Source: Erythrobacter cryptus DSM 12079 (lineage in GTDB: Bacteria > Pseudomonadota > Alphaproteobacteria > Sphingomonadales > Sphingomonadaceae). From it: 63,802 bases of DNA. The stretch spans positions 1 to 63,802 of the forward strand of contig NZ_AUHC01000014.1 of NCBI RefSeq assembly GCF_000422985.1, in the 5' to 3' direction. Numbering within the stretch: position 1 is the stretch's first letter; each line of letters begins with the position of its first letter. The translations under genes and the position numbers were made by a program. This document shows positions 47,930-55,974 of the stretch, one piece after another. The notes beneath the pieces were generated by a model that was not told where the DNA came from, did not search any database, and saw only the letters and a list, made by a program, of their open reading frames with translations.

Positions 47930-48375
47930 GGCAGCACCTCGATCCCCAGCGCGTTCATCACCGCCACCGTGGCAAAGCCGGTGGCCATGAAGGTCGCCAC
48001 CGCCACCAGCGAGCGCTGCGACAGGCGGCTCATCCCGCACACCCCGTGCCCGCTGGTGCAGCCCGAGCCGAGCCGGGTGCCGATGCCCACCAGGAGCCCG
48101 GCGAGCGCCAGCGGCAGCGGCGCGACAAAGGCGCTGGCACCGCCCTCGCCCAGCGCGCCCACCAGCGCCGCGCCGAGCGGCAGGCCGATGAGAAAGGCGA
48201 AGGCCGCACCCCTGGGCAGGCTCGATTGCGCGAGGCCAAAGGCGCGCGCGGCGATGCCGGAGACCCCGGCGATCCGCCCCGCCCCCAGCAGCATCAGCGC
48301 CGCCGCAAGGCCGATCAGCACCCCGCCGATCAGCCCTTCGAGCGGCGCGGCATCGGGAAAGCCGGGCAGGATCAT
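47926..48375 (-). CDS. YeeE/YedE-family sulfur transporter half, PmpA-like
   Basis: A 149-aa membrane protein with four helices. The hallmark GTRLGSGCTSGHGVCGMSRL contains the cysteines that shuttle thiosulfate in YeeE. ATG at 48375 overlaps the MBL gene stop and its own stop overlaps the PmpB-like gene. Its partner is encoded next; the order A then B matches the BigR-controlled operons of Agrobacterium and Xylella. Confidence 0.92.
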   Translation of the reverse strand: MILPGFPDAAPLEGLIGGVLIGLAAALMLLGAGRIAGVSGIAARAFGLAQSSLPRGAAFAFLIGLPLGAALVGALGEGGASAFVAPLPLALAGLLVGIGTRLGSGCTSGHGVCGMSRLSQRSLVAVATFMATGFATVAVMNALGIEVLP

Positions 48376-49304
48376 ACCGCGTTCACCGGAATCTTGAGGT
48401 AGGTGATGCCATTGTCTTCGGGCGGCGGCAGGTGCCCGGCGCGCATGTTGACCTGCACGCTCGGCAGGATCAGGCGCGGCATCTCGAGCGTCTTGTCGCG
48501 CGCCTCGCGCATCGCCACGAATTCGTCCTCGGTGATGCCGTCATGGGCGTGGATATTGCCCTCGCGCTCGGCCGCCACGGTGGTCTCCCACACATATTCG
48601 CTCCGGCCCTTGGGCAGGTAGTCGTGGCACATGAACAGCCGGGTTTCCGGCGGCAGCGAAAGGATGCGGCGCAGCGAGCGGAACAGCGTGCGCGCGTCCC
48701 CACCGGGAAAATCGGCCCGGGCGGTGCCGTAATCGGGCATGAACATGGTATCGCCCACGAACACCACGTCGCTCACCACATAGGCGATGCAGGCCGGGGT
48801 GTGGCCAGGCACGTGCATCACCGTCACTGGCAGATTGCCGATGGTGAAGGTGTCGCCATCCTTGAACAGGGCATCGAATTGCGAGCCGTCACGGGCAAAC
48901 TCGGTCCCGGCGTTGAACAGCTTGCCGAAGACGTTCTGCACCGTGACGATGTGCTCGCCAATGGCGATCTTCCCGCCGAGCTTTTCCTGGAGATAGGGCG
49001 CGGCGGAGAAGTGATCGGCATGGGCATGGGTCTCGAGCAGCCAAGTCACTTTCAGATTATGGTTTTTCACATAATCGATCACCCGGTCAGCCGAAGCCGT
49101 GCTGGTGCGCCCGGAATTGGGATCGAAATCGAGCACCGAATCGACGATCGCCGCCTCGCTGGTGGCCGGATCGTGCACCACATAGGTGACCGTGAAGGTC
49201 GCCGGGTCGAAAAAGCTGGCGATTTCGGGGCGCAGGGCCGGATCGGCGGCAGCGCGCAGCACCTGCGCCGTGGCGGCATCGAGCACCGGGTCAGCCTGGG
49301 TCAT
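48372..49304 (-). CDS. blh: MBL-fold hydrolase, persulfide dioxygenase-like (Blh type)
   Basis: A 310-aa metallo-beta-lactamase-fold protein. THAHADH at residues 92-98, MHVPGHTPACIAYV (His168), FVGDTMF (Asp185) and LFMCHDYLPKG supply the metal ligands. ETHE1/Blh relatives oxidise glutathione persulfide to sulfite with a single iron. It heads the operon, 23 bases or so after the expected transcription start. No rhodanese domain is fused; that job may fall to the DUF442 protein downstream. Confidence 0.9.
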   Translation of the reverse strand: MTQADPVLDAATAQVLRAAADPALRPEIASFFDPATFTVTYVVHDPATSEAAIVDSVLDFDPNSGRTSTASADRVIDYVKNHNLKVTWLLETHAHADHFSAAPYLQEKLGGKIAIGEHIVTVQNVFGKLFNAGTEFARDGSQFDALFKDGDTFTIGNLPVTVMHVPGHTPACIAYVVSDVVFVGDTMFMPDYGTARADFPGGDARTLFRSLRRILSLPPETRLFMCHDYLPKGRSEYVWETTVAAEREGNIHAHDGITEDEFVAMREARDKTLEMPRLILPSVQVNMRAGHLPPPEDNGITYLKIPVNAV

Positions 49305-49333
49305 GGCATTTCTCCACTTAGTTTCTTAAATCG

Positions 49334-49361
49334 TGTATATGTATTGCAATCCTGCTGTCAA
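49334..49361 (-). promoter_or_regulatory. Near-consensus sigma-70 promoter of the sulfide operon
   Basis: On the minus strand TTGACA (49361-49356) and TATACA (49339-49334) are separated by 16 bases, close to the housekeeping consensus. The 8-base palindrome ATTGCAAT (49343-49350) sits in the spacer and could be the core of a repressor site. Transcription would start about 23 bases before the MBL gene. The divergent peroxiredoxin gene starts at 49378, so the same element could control both directions. Confidence 0.7.
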
Positions 49362-49377
49362 GTGCTATGAGAGCGCC

Positions 49378-50031
49378 ATGGAACCCGCCAACGCCCCCGC
49401 CCGCCCCTGCTCCGGCCTCAGGATCGGCGATGTCGCGCCCGATTTCGAGGCGCGCAGCACCATTGGCCCGGTGCGCCTTTCGGCTTTCCGCGGGCGCTGG
49501 CTGGTGCTGTTCTCGCACCCGGCCGATTTCACCCCGGTGTGCACCACCGAATTCGTCGCCCTGGCGCGCGAGGCCGAGGCCTTTGCCGCGCGCGATTGCG
49601 CGCTGATGGCACTCTCGGTTGACAGCCTGTTCTCGCACTTTGCCTGGCTGAGGATGATCCGTGATCGCTTTGGCATCGAGGTGCGCTTTCCGATCGTCGA
49701 GGATCCGACGCTGGTGATCGGGCGCGCCTATGGCATGGTCTCGGCTCAGGATGCCGACAGCGCCACGGTGCGCACCACCTTCTTCATCGATCCCAGGGGC
49801 GTGATCCGGGCGATGACCTGCTATCCGGCCAATCTGGGCCGTTCGGTGCCCGAAATGCTGCGCATCCTCGATGGGCTGCAGGCGATCGATGCCAGCGGCG
49901 CGCTGGCCCCGGCCAATTGGCAGGCGGGCGAGCCGCTGCTCGCCCCGCCGACACAGGATCTCGATCAGGTGTTCGCGGCCGAGGAGGCAACCAGCTGGTT
50001 CCTCACCCCCGTCGAGGCCGCGCCGCAATGA
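49378..50031 (+). CDS. 1-Cys peroxiredoxin, AhpC/TSA family
   Basis: A 217-aa thiol peroxidase with peroxidatic Cys55 in SHPADFTPVCTTEFVALA and a Prx6-type C-terminal extension (LAPANWQAGEPLLAPPTQDL). It may reduce peroxides or polysulfides in the context of sulfide metabolism. ATG 49378 gives the family start; an in-frame codon at 49333 would cross the promoter. Its stop overlaps the ArsR gene (ATGA), so the two are coupled and divergent from the sulfide operon. Confidence 0.92.
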   Translation: MEPANAPARPCSGLRIGDVAPDFEARSTIGPVRLSAFRGRWLVLFSHPADFTPVCTTEFVALAREAEAFAARDCALMALSVDSLFSHFAWLRMIRDRFGIEVRFPIVEDPTLVIGRAYGMVSAQDADSATVRTTFFIDPRGVIRAMTCYPANLGRSVPEMLRILDGLQAIDASGALAPANWQAGEPLLAPPTQDLDQVFAAEEATSWFLTPVEAAPQ

Positions 50032-50378
50032 GCGAGGAGGAGCTGATCGAGGCGCTCAAAGCGCTTGGCCACCCGCTGCGCTGGCGCATCCTTGAAGCGC
50101 TCGCCGCGGCCGAGCGCAACGTCGGCGAGATCGAGCAGGCCACCGGGATCGGCCAGCCCGCGCTCTCGCAGCAATTGGGGGTGCTGCGCAAGGCCGGGCT
50201 GGTGGAAACCCGCCGCGAGGCCAAGCTGGTGTTCTATTCGATCGCCGCAAAGCCGATGGCGGCGATCTTGGCAGCGCTCAGTCGGCTTGCCCCGCAAAGC
50301 GGCGAAGGCCCAGCCGCCGCGCCAACCACTCCGCGCAGCCCGGCGCCGGGCGTGGCCAATTTCGCCCGGCTGTCCTGA
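50028..50378 (+). CDS. ArsR-family repressor (BigR/SqrR position) without cysteines
   Basis: A 116-aa winged-helix regulator: ALGHPLRWRILEALAAAERN, recognition region IGQPALSQQLGVLRKAGLVE, wing TRREAKLVFYSIA, and a Pro/Ala-rich tail. By position it should control the adjacent sulfide operon, as BigR and SqrR do. Those regulators sense persulfide through two cysteines that form a sulfur bridge, yet this protein has no cysteine at all. It may sense differently, act constitutively, or regulate through another partner. Confidence 0.88.
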   Translation: MSEEELIEALKALGHPLRWRILEALAAAERNVGEIEQATGIGQPALSQQLGVLRKAGLVETRREAKLVFYSIAAKPMAAILAALSRLAPQSGEGPAAAPTTPRSPAPGVANFARLS

Positions 50379-50787
50379 CGACGCTGACCTTGAGGTCTTA
50401 GTGCAGAGGCAAGCGCGGCGTGCAGACGGCGGCACAGCAGCCAGGGCGCGAGCCAGCGCCAGGCAAAATGGATCGTGCGTGACCTGCCCGGCCAAGAAAT
50501 AGCGCGAATTGGCTCCTTCCTCCTTGCCCTTCGTCTTGGCCGGCTCCCCGGGCGCCGGCGCGCCGGGAAATTCGTCGATCGGGGGGGGCAGGCCCCCTAG
50601 GCACCAGCTTGGCCTTGTCCTCGGACCTTTCGCCCGCCCCTATCGCCTCGGCAAGGCATTGGGCAGCGGCGCGCTGCGCTGAACCCCGCAAGGGGTGTGG
50701 ACTTCCGCGCATGACAACCACACCTTGTCGTGGTGGACACCGCGTCAGGCCCCCGGCGCCCCTGCCTCTGCACCTTGAGCGCGCGGC
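50379..50787. other. Intergenic region after the ArsR gene
   Basis: About 410 bases between the ArsR gene and the terminator of the second TonB receptor gene. Several overlapping frames on both strands encode Arg/Pro/Ala-rich products with no domain or ribosome-binding site. A run of nine G (50581-50589) followed by GCAGGCCCCCTAGG gives a small GC hairpin. I see no RNA gene or repeat family. Confidence 0.5.
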
Positions 50788-50845
50788 AAAAGACAAGGGC
50801 CGCGCGGGGCGAAGAGGGGGCAGCCCCGCCCGCGCGGCCCTTGCT
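50788..50845 (-). terminator. Rho-independent terminator of the second TonB receptor gene
   Basis: Minus-strand AAGGGCCGCGCGGG (50842-50829) pairs perfectly with CCCGCGCGGCCCTT (50808-50795), 14 bp, with a 20-base loop, followed by GTCTTTT. It lies about 50 bases after the receptor stop. Confidence 0.8.
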
Positions 50846-50894
50846 TTGACACCCTCCAGCCAGGTGTGCGCCCCGATGGGCTGGGAAAAGCGTT

Positions 50895-53435
50895 TCAGAA
50901 CTTGTAGCCCAGCTCGACGCCGAAGCGCTGGCGTCCACCGGGGGAGATGAACGAACCGCCGAACTCCACCGCGGTGATCACCTCGTTCAGATATTTCTCG
51001 TTGAACAGGTTCTCGGCATAGGCGACGAGCGACCAGCGCTCGCCCTCGATCCCGATGCGCAGGTCCATCACCCCGAAGGCCTCGCGCCGCGCCACCGAAT
51101 ATTCGGCATCGCCGACGAAGGCCGGCAGTTGCAGCGCCGAGATCGGCAGCAGCCCGCTGAACAAGGTGGGGTTGGTATCGGCCTGGAGCGTGTGGAACCA
51201 GGTCGGCCCGGTGATGCGGTAATCGGCCCGGGTGATGAAATCGAGGCTGCCGGAAATCGGCAGATCGAGCTGGGTGCCAAGGTTGATGGTGTAATCGGCG
51301 GTATAGGGCGACTTGTTGCCCACGGTCTGCGGGCGCGAGGCGTTCTTCTTGATCTCACTGTCGGTGACATTGGCCGAACCGAACACCGTCCAGCCATCGA
51401 GCAGCTTGGCCGAAAGGTTGATCTCGGCGCCATAAAGCTCGACCTCGTCGATGTTCGAGACCACGCGCAGCAGCCCGAAGCCGCCGACGAAGAACTCGAA
51501 GAACTGCATGTCCTCGACATTGGTGTAATAGCCGGCCAGATCGAAGGTCACTGCCCCATCAGCGAGCGAGCCCTTGATCCCGGCCTCGAAGGCGCTCGAG
51601 GTTTCCTTGCGGAAACGATCATTGATGAGGACGTTGGTACCGATGAAATCGTTGAACGCCTGATCGACGATCGCGGCCGAGCCCTGGTTGTTGAACCCGC
51701 CCGATTTGAACCCGATCCCCCAGTTGCCGTAAAGGTTGATGTCCGGGCTCACGGCATAGCGCAGCGAGACCTTGGGCTGGAACTGCTCGAAGGTCGCCTC
51801 CTGCGGGCCGATCGGCTGCACCACGCCGCCCACCACTTGCTGACCGGGATTGATCGGCCCGCCGGTGAAGGGATCGAACACCGCCGGCACCAGGCTGCGC
51901 ACCTTGCGGTCCTCGATATCGTAGCGCCCGGCAAGGCTGAGGTTGAAGCGGTCGGTGAGGTCAAAATCGGCCGCGGCGAAGAGCGCATAGACATCGGTGG
52001 TGAAATTGTCGTGGTAAAGCTGCGTCGTCGGGTTGGCGCTGCCCGGCGCATTGTAGAGCCGGCGCACCACGCCCTGGCCGAGATCGGCCCCGAGGCTTAC
52101 CCCCACCTCGCGGTCGATATGGAGGTAGTAGGCGCCGACCTCCCAGTTGAACGGCCCGTTGCCGTTGGAGGCAAGGCGGATTTCGCCGCTGATGTCCTCC
52201 TGCCGGCGGATCTGGAACTGCGTGCCATCGCAGGTGGTGGGGCTATATGGCCCGAAGGTCGAACCATTCGCCGGCGCAAAGATGAAGGGCACCGGGATCT
52301 GGCCGATGAAGGTGGGCGGGTTGAGCGGATAGCCGGTGAGCGCCGCGGTCGAGGCAAAGCAGGCGGCATTGGCGCGTGCCAGATCGCCCGTGGCGGTGCC
52401 GGTGAAATCGAGGAAGCGGGCAAAATCGGCCGAGGTGCCATCGGCCACCAGCGACTGATCGACATCGCTGTAGAGCACCCAGGCGGTGAGCGTGGCGCTG
52501 TCGAACTGGTGTTCGATCTTGGCCGAGGCCTCGAAGGTGGTCTGGTCGTTGGTCGGGCGGATATTGGAATAATAGCCGAAGACGTGGTCGTTGACGTTCT
52601 CGTAGAAGGCCGGGTCAACCCCGGCGAAATTGGGCAGGTGGAAGCTGGCGTTGAAGTTGATCGAGGCGCCCTTGAGATCGGCATAGCGCGCCTTCAGATC
52701 AAGCTCGGTGCCGGGGCCGAGATCGACCACCAGCCGCCCGTCGATCCCGAACACTTCCTGATCGTCGATGGTCTTGGAATTATTGAGGAAGCGGTTACGG
52801 AAGAAACCATCGGTGGTGAAATAATTGGCCGATAGCACCAGCCCCGCGCCCTCGCCAATGGGCGTGGCGACATAGGCATTGGCGGTGTAGGTATTGTCCT
52901 CGGCGGCGCGCAGCAGCACTCCGCCCTCGAGGTTGCTGCCGGGCTTGACGGTCTGGAGCACGATCGCCCCGGCCGCGGCGTTGCGGCCATAAAGCGCGCC
53001 CTGCGGGCCCTTGAGCACCTCGACCTGGCGCAGCGTCCCCTGGTTCTGGTTCAATTGCGCGGTGTTGGTCTTGAGGATCCCGTCGACCACCAGCGCCACC
53101 GAGCTTTCCGCATCGCGCGCGCCGTTGATGCCGCGGATGTTGATCTGGGTGTCGCCGGCCTCGGCGGTGCCGGTGACGATGGTGACACCGGGGGTGAGCT
53201 GGATGAAATCATCAGCCCGCTGCACCCCGGTCTTCTCGAGCGCCTCGGCGCTCAGCACGGTGACCGCGGCGGGCACGTCCTTGAGCGCTTCGGACTGGCG
53301 GCGCGCGGTAACGATGATACCGCCCTCCTCGGCCTCTGCTTGCCCAGTGGCGGGGGCTTCCTGCGCCAGTGCGGGCGATGCCAGGACAAGGGCGCCAAGC
53401 GCCGCGCCGCAGGCCAGTTCGAGACGAAGTTTCAT
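50895..53435 (-). CDS. TonB-dependent outer-membrane receptor (GntR-linked cluster)
   Basis: An 846-aa outer-membrane receptor. A signal peptide (MKLRLELACGAALGALVLAS, ending ALAQ) precedes a TonB-box-like GGIIVTARRQSEALKDVPAAV, a plug with LRQVEVLKGPQGALYGRNAA-AG and a barrel that ends in GVELGYKF. No signalling extension is present. It is last in the minus-strand operon with the racemase-like and SnoaL-like genes, 37 bases downstream, so it probably imports the compound processed by this cluster. The start at 53435 is supported by the signal peptide and an AGGAG upstream. Confidence 0.93.
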   Translation of the reverse strand: MKLRLELACGAALGALVLASPALAQEAPATGQAEAEEGGIIVTARRQSEALKDVPAAVTVLSAEALEKTGVQRADDFIQLTPGVTIVTGTAEAGDTQINIRGINGARDAESSVALVVDGILKTNTAQLNQNQGTLRQVEVLKGPQGALYGRNAAAGAIVLQTVKPGSNLEGGVLLRAAEDNTYTANAYVATPIGEGAGLVLSANYFTTDGFFRNRFLNNSKTIDDQEVFGIDGRLVVDLGPGTELDLKARYADLKGASINFNASFHLPNFAGVDPAFYENVNDHVFGYYSNIRPTNDQTTFEASAKIEHQFDSATLTAWVLYSDVDQSLVADGTSADFARFLDFTGTATGDLARANAACFASTAALTGYPLNPPTFIGQIPVPFIFAPANGSTFGPYSPTTCDGTQFQIRRQEDISGEIRLASNGNGPFNWEVGAYYLHIDREVGVSLGADLGQGVVRRLYNAPGSANPTTQLYHDNFTTDVYALFAAADFDLTDRFNLSLAGRYDIEDRKVRSLVPAVFDPFTGGPINPGQQVVGGVVQPIGPQEATFEQFQPKVSLRYAVSPDINLYGNWGIGFKSGGFNNQGSAAIVDQAFNDFIGTNVLINDRFRKETSSAFEAGIKGSLADGAVTFDLAGYYTNVEDMQFFEFFVGGFGLLRVVSNIDEVELYGAEINLSAKLLDGWTVFGSANVTDSEIKKNASRPQTVGNKSPYTADYTINLGTQLDLPISGSLDFITRADYRITGPTWFHTLQADTNPTLFSGLLPISALQLPAFVGDAEYSVARREAFGVMDLRIGIEGERWSLVAYAENLFNEKYLNEVITAVEFGGSFISPGGRQRFGVELGYKF

Positions 53436-53472
53436 AAGGCGGCTCTCCTGATGCAAGGCTATCGGTGGTAGA

Positions 53473-53883
53473 TCAGACGAGGACGTTGGCCCCGCTCATG
53501 TAGACATAGACTTCCTGGAACTTCGCCCCATCCGGCCCGGGGCGCACACGCCAGAAATTGGTGTTGGACAGGAGCGTCACCTGCCCGGCGCGATCGTGCA
53601 GCTCGGCGGTGAAGCAGGCGGCGATGCGCCCATTGGCCTCATCCACGGTGCAGATGAAATCACGGTGGATGATGGTTTCGTAGGCGGCGAAGAAATCGGC
53701 GAACATCCGCGCGATCTCGGCCTTGCCGGCATGGCGGGTAAAGGCGGTCTGGATGGTGAAGAGCGCGGTGTCGTGGAAGCAATCGAGCACCGCCTCCATG
53801 TCCTTGGCATCGACCCGGGCGAAATAGCGGTTGAGCGCCAGATCAATCAGCTCCGCACGCGAAAGGACGGGTTCGTATTGCAT
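53473..53883 (-). CDS. SnoaL/NTF2-like protein, copy 1
   Basis: A 136-aa protein with the cone-shaped SnoaL/NTF2-like fold: helix RAELIDLALNRYFARVDAKD, then MEAVLDCFHDTALFTIQTAF, strands through FICTVDEANGRIAACFTAEL, and the end EVYVYMSGANVLV. Members act as isomerases, dehydratases or hydroxylase partners. It is a paralogue of the next gene upstream, sharing RYF-x-x-VD, VLDCF and VYVYMSG. Its ATG shares a base with the stop of that gene (TGATG). The reaction is unknown. Confidence 0.82.
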   Translation of the reverse strand: MQYEPVLSRAELIDLALNRYFARVDAKDMEAVLDCFHDTALFTIQTAFTRHAGKAEIARMFADFFAAYETIIHRDFICTVDEANGRIAACFTAELHDRAGQVTLLSNTNFWRVRPGPDGAKFQEVYVYMSGANVLV

Positions 53884-54314
53884 CAGGCCTCCCCCTTCTT
53901 CAGCAGGTTGTCGCCCGACATGTAGACATAGACACGGTGGAACAGCCGGTCCTTGAGGTAGAAGCGGTTGCAGTTTTCATAGCGCAGCTGATCGCCCCCA
54001 TTGGGGGTGATGAGCACGGTGAACTGCGAGCAGATGGCGTTGGTCGCCGGATCGGCGGTGTGGACGAAATTGCCGTGCCAGATTTGCGAGAAATCGGCGA
54101 AGAGCTTTTCGAACATGGCGCGGATCGCCTCGCGCCCCTCATGCACCGTGTTGCTGGTGACCTCGGTCAGCACCGCATCGGGGGTGAAACAGTCGAGCAC
54201 CTGGTCAAGCCGCTTGTTGTCCACCCCGTCGAAATAGCGCTTGGTGACGATATCGACGTAGAAGGGATAGGGCAGCGGCGCCTGGCCGGGGCCGCCCTCT
54301 TGCCATGCATCCAT
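53883..54314 (-). CDS. SnoaL/NTF2-like protein, copy 2
   Basis: A 143-aa SnoaL/NTF2-like protein: FYVDIVTKRYFDGVDNKRLD, QVLDCFTPDAVLTEVTSNTV, IWHGNFVHTADPATNAICSQ, and the end FHRVYVYMSGDNLLKKGEA. The shared C-terminal VYVYMSG motif with copy 1 suggests a tandem duplication and perhaps a heteromer. It is coupled on both sides by one-base stop/start overlaps, to the racemase-like gene and to copy 1. Catalytic residues cannot be named with confidence. Confidence 0.82.
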   Translation of the reverse strand: MDAWQEGGPGQAPLPYPFYVDIVTKRYFDGVDNKRLDQVLDCFTPDAVLTEVTSNTVHEGREAIRAMFEKLFADFSQIWHGNFVHTADPATNAICSQFTVLITPNGGDQLRYENCNRFYLKDRLFHRVYVYMSGDNLLKKGEA

Positions 54315-55057
54315 CAGTACCAGCCCTTTCGGATCTCGGCGTGCCGGGGCACTTCGGGAGGGGGAAAGGCTTTCTTCGAATGGGACAGGCCCAGTTCGAT
54401 GAGGCTTTCGAGGGTCTTGTAGGCCACCTGCCCCGGGTTGATCACCGGCACCGGCAGTTCGCTCTGCAGGTAGGCGGCAGATTGGTGCATGGTGGTCGAA
54501 CCGAGCACGATCACATCGGCCCCGTCCTCCTCGATCGCGCGCAGGCCTTCGGCCTTCAATTTGGCGAACACCACTTCTTCCTTGCCCTCGAGCAATTCGG
54601 TGACATCGGGGCGGGTGTCGATCGAGCGCAGCGAGGCGCAGCGATCCTCCCAGCCGTGCTGGCTGAGCACCTTTTCATAGAGCGCGAACCACTGCGGCCA
54701 CATGGTCAGCACCGAGAAGCGTTTGCCCAGCATCATCGCCGCGGCAAAGCTCGCCTCGCCCGGGCCGACCACCGGGATCGACAGCACCGAGCGCAGCGGC
54801 CACAGGCCCGAATCGCTCACCGTGTCGATCAGCACCCCGGCATAGCCTTCGGCCTCGGCGGTGATGCCGGCCTGGAACACCGTCCAGTCCATCAGCAGCG
54901 TGTCGTGATAGGAATCGCCCAGCGCCGCGCCCCAGCGCACCGCCTCGAACTCGGGCTTGAATCCGGGGCGCACGAGGCGTTCGGGAAGCTGGCTGGCGCG
55001 GTTGGCCACCCCGGCTTCATCCATCGCGATCGGAACGATCACCTTGATGCGCTGCAC
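54314..55057 (-). CDS. Asp/Glu/hydantoin racemase superfamily protein lacking both catalytic cysteines
   Basis: A 247-aa protein of the Asp/Glu racemase superfamily (hydantoin racemase, maleate isomerase, arylmalonate decarboxylase relatives). The layout IKVIVPIAMDEAG, GVLIDTVSDSGLWPLRSVLS, VVGPGEASFAAAMMLGKRFS and ADVIVLGSTTMHQSAAYLQ follows hydantoin racemases. However, the first cysteine (usually xCFxDPGL) is Thr79 and the second (VLGCAGM) is Ser187. The only cysteine is Cys140, outside the active site. A two-base racemase mechanism is therefore unlikely. The start is GTG at 55057; an in-frame upstream codon at 55168 would cross the operator. Confidence 0.85.
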   Translation of the reverse strand: MQRIKVIVPIAMDEAGVANRASQLPERLVRPGFKPEFEAVRWGAALGDSYHDTLLMDWTVFQAGITAEAEGYAGVLIDTVSDSGLWPLRSVLSIPVVGPGEASFAAAMMLGKRFSVLTMWPQWFALYEKVLSQHGWEDRCASLRSIDTRPDVTELLEGKEEVVFAKLKAEGLRAIEEDGADVIVLGSTTMHQSAAYLQSELPVPVINPGQVAYKTLESLIELGLSHSKKAFPPPEVPRHAEIRKGWY

Positions 55058-55084
55058 ATCACCCCCTGTTGCTTTCTGCAACAG

Positions 55085-55113
55085 GGTTATTGTATACAAA
55101 TTGCCGACGTCAA
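55085..55113 (-). promoter_or_regulatory. Probable promoter of the racemase/SnoaL/TonB operon
   Basis: Minus-strand TTGACG (55113-55108) is followed at 17 bases by ATAACC (55090-55085). The palindrome TTGTATACAA lies almost wholly in the spacer, so a bound repressor would block polymerase. The -10 match is weak. Confidence 0.5.
55090..55099. promoter_or_regulatory. Predicted GntR operator 1 (TTGTATACAA)
   Basis: A perfect 10-base palindrome 33 bases before the GTG of the racemase-like gene and about 155 bases before the GntR gene. It matches the TNGTATACNA type of site known for FCD-subfamily GntR regulators. An identical copy lies at 55975. Confidence 0.75.
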
Positions 55114-55253
55114 GCGCTTTTGCAAAAGTGACGGCGGGCCGCTTGAGGCTGTGCCCTTGCTGCCGCACGGGCTTGCGCAGGAACGCGGCTGGCCACAGAT
55201 AGGCAAGTCATGATCCACCCCTGCCCTTCAACCCTGCTGCACCCCCGCCAGGC

Positions 55254-55916
55254 ATGAGCCGCGCCTCGGATCGCGCCTATGCGGCAATCCGCGCCGAACT
55301 GATGAGCGGTGCGCTCAAGGCCGGCGAACAGGTCACCGAAGACCAGCTGTGCCAGCTTGCCGGGGTCAGCCGCACCCCGGTGCGCGAGGCGGTGCGTCGG
55401 CTGGAAAACGAGCTGCTGCTGGTGCGCTCGGATACCAAGCGGCTGTTCGTGGCGGACTGGAGCGGCGATGACATCGAGGAGATGTTCGCGCTGCGCCAGA
55501 TGCTCGAATGCCACGCGGCCGAGCGCGCCGCTACCCGGCTCACCGCCGAGCAGATCGCGCTGCTCGAGACGGCCAATCGCGAGCTGACCGCCGCGGTCGA
55601 TCAACCCGTGCCCGATGTGGCGCGCTTTCTCGAGGCCAACCGCAGCTTTCACGAGAACATTATCGAAGCGGCCCATTCGCCGCGGCTTGCCGGACTGCTG
55701 GCGCGGCTGGTCGAAGCTCCGGTGCTGCTGCGCACCGCGCGCACCTATTCGCCCGAGGATCTGCGCCAATCGGGGCGCGATCACGATGAGCTGATCGCCG
55801 CCTTTGCCGCGCGCGATCCCGAATGGGCGCGCGCGGTGATGGGCAGCCACCTGCGCCGCGCCTTCCACACCTTTGCCCGTGCGGTCGGCCCCGACATGGG
55901 CAGGACGAGGTCATAA
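55254..55916 (+). CDS. GntR-family regulator, FCD subfamily
   Basis: A 220-aa regulator with an N-terminal winged helix (AYAAIRAELMSGALKAGEQV, recognition part LAGVSRTPVREAVRRLENEL) and an FCD ligand-binding domain (ANRSFHENIIEAAHSPRLAG, DHDELIAAFAARDPEWARAV, MGSHLRRAF) with the histidines that usually bind a metal. It lies between the two operons and is divergent from the racemase-like operon. The identical palindromes in both promoters make it the likely controller of the whole cluster. The inducer is probably a pathway intermediate. Confidence 0.93.
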   Translation: MSRASDRAYAAIRAELMSGALKAGEQVTEDQLCQLAGVSRTPVREAVRRLENELLLVRSDTKRLFVADWSGDDIEEMFALRQMLECHAAERAATRLTAEQIALLETANRELTAAVDQPVPDVARFLEANRSFHENIIEAAHSPRLAGLLARLVEAPVLLRTARTYSPEDLRQSGRDHDELIAAFAARDPEWARAVMGSHLRRAFHTFARAVGPDMGRTRS

Positions 55917-55974
55917 CAACCCCCTGCCCTGGCATCGGTTCCCGCGCATCGCAAAGGCGGGCGCGCGATTGCAT

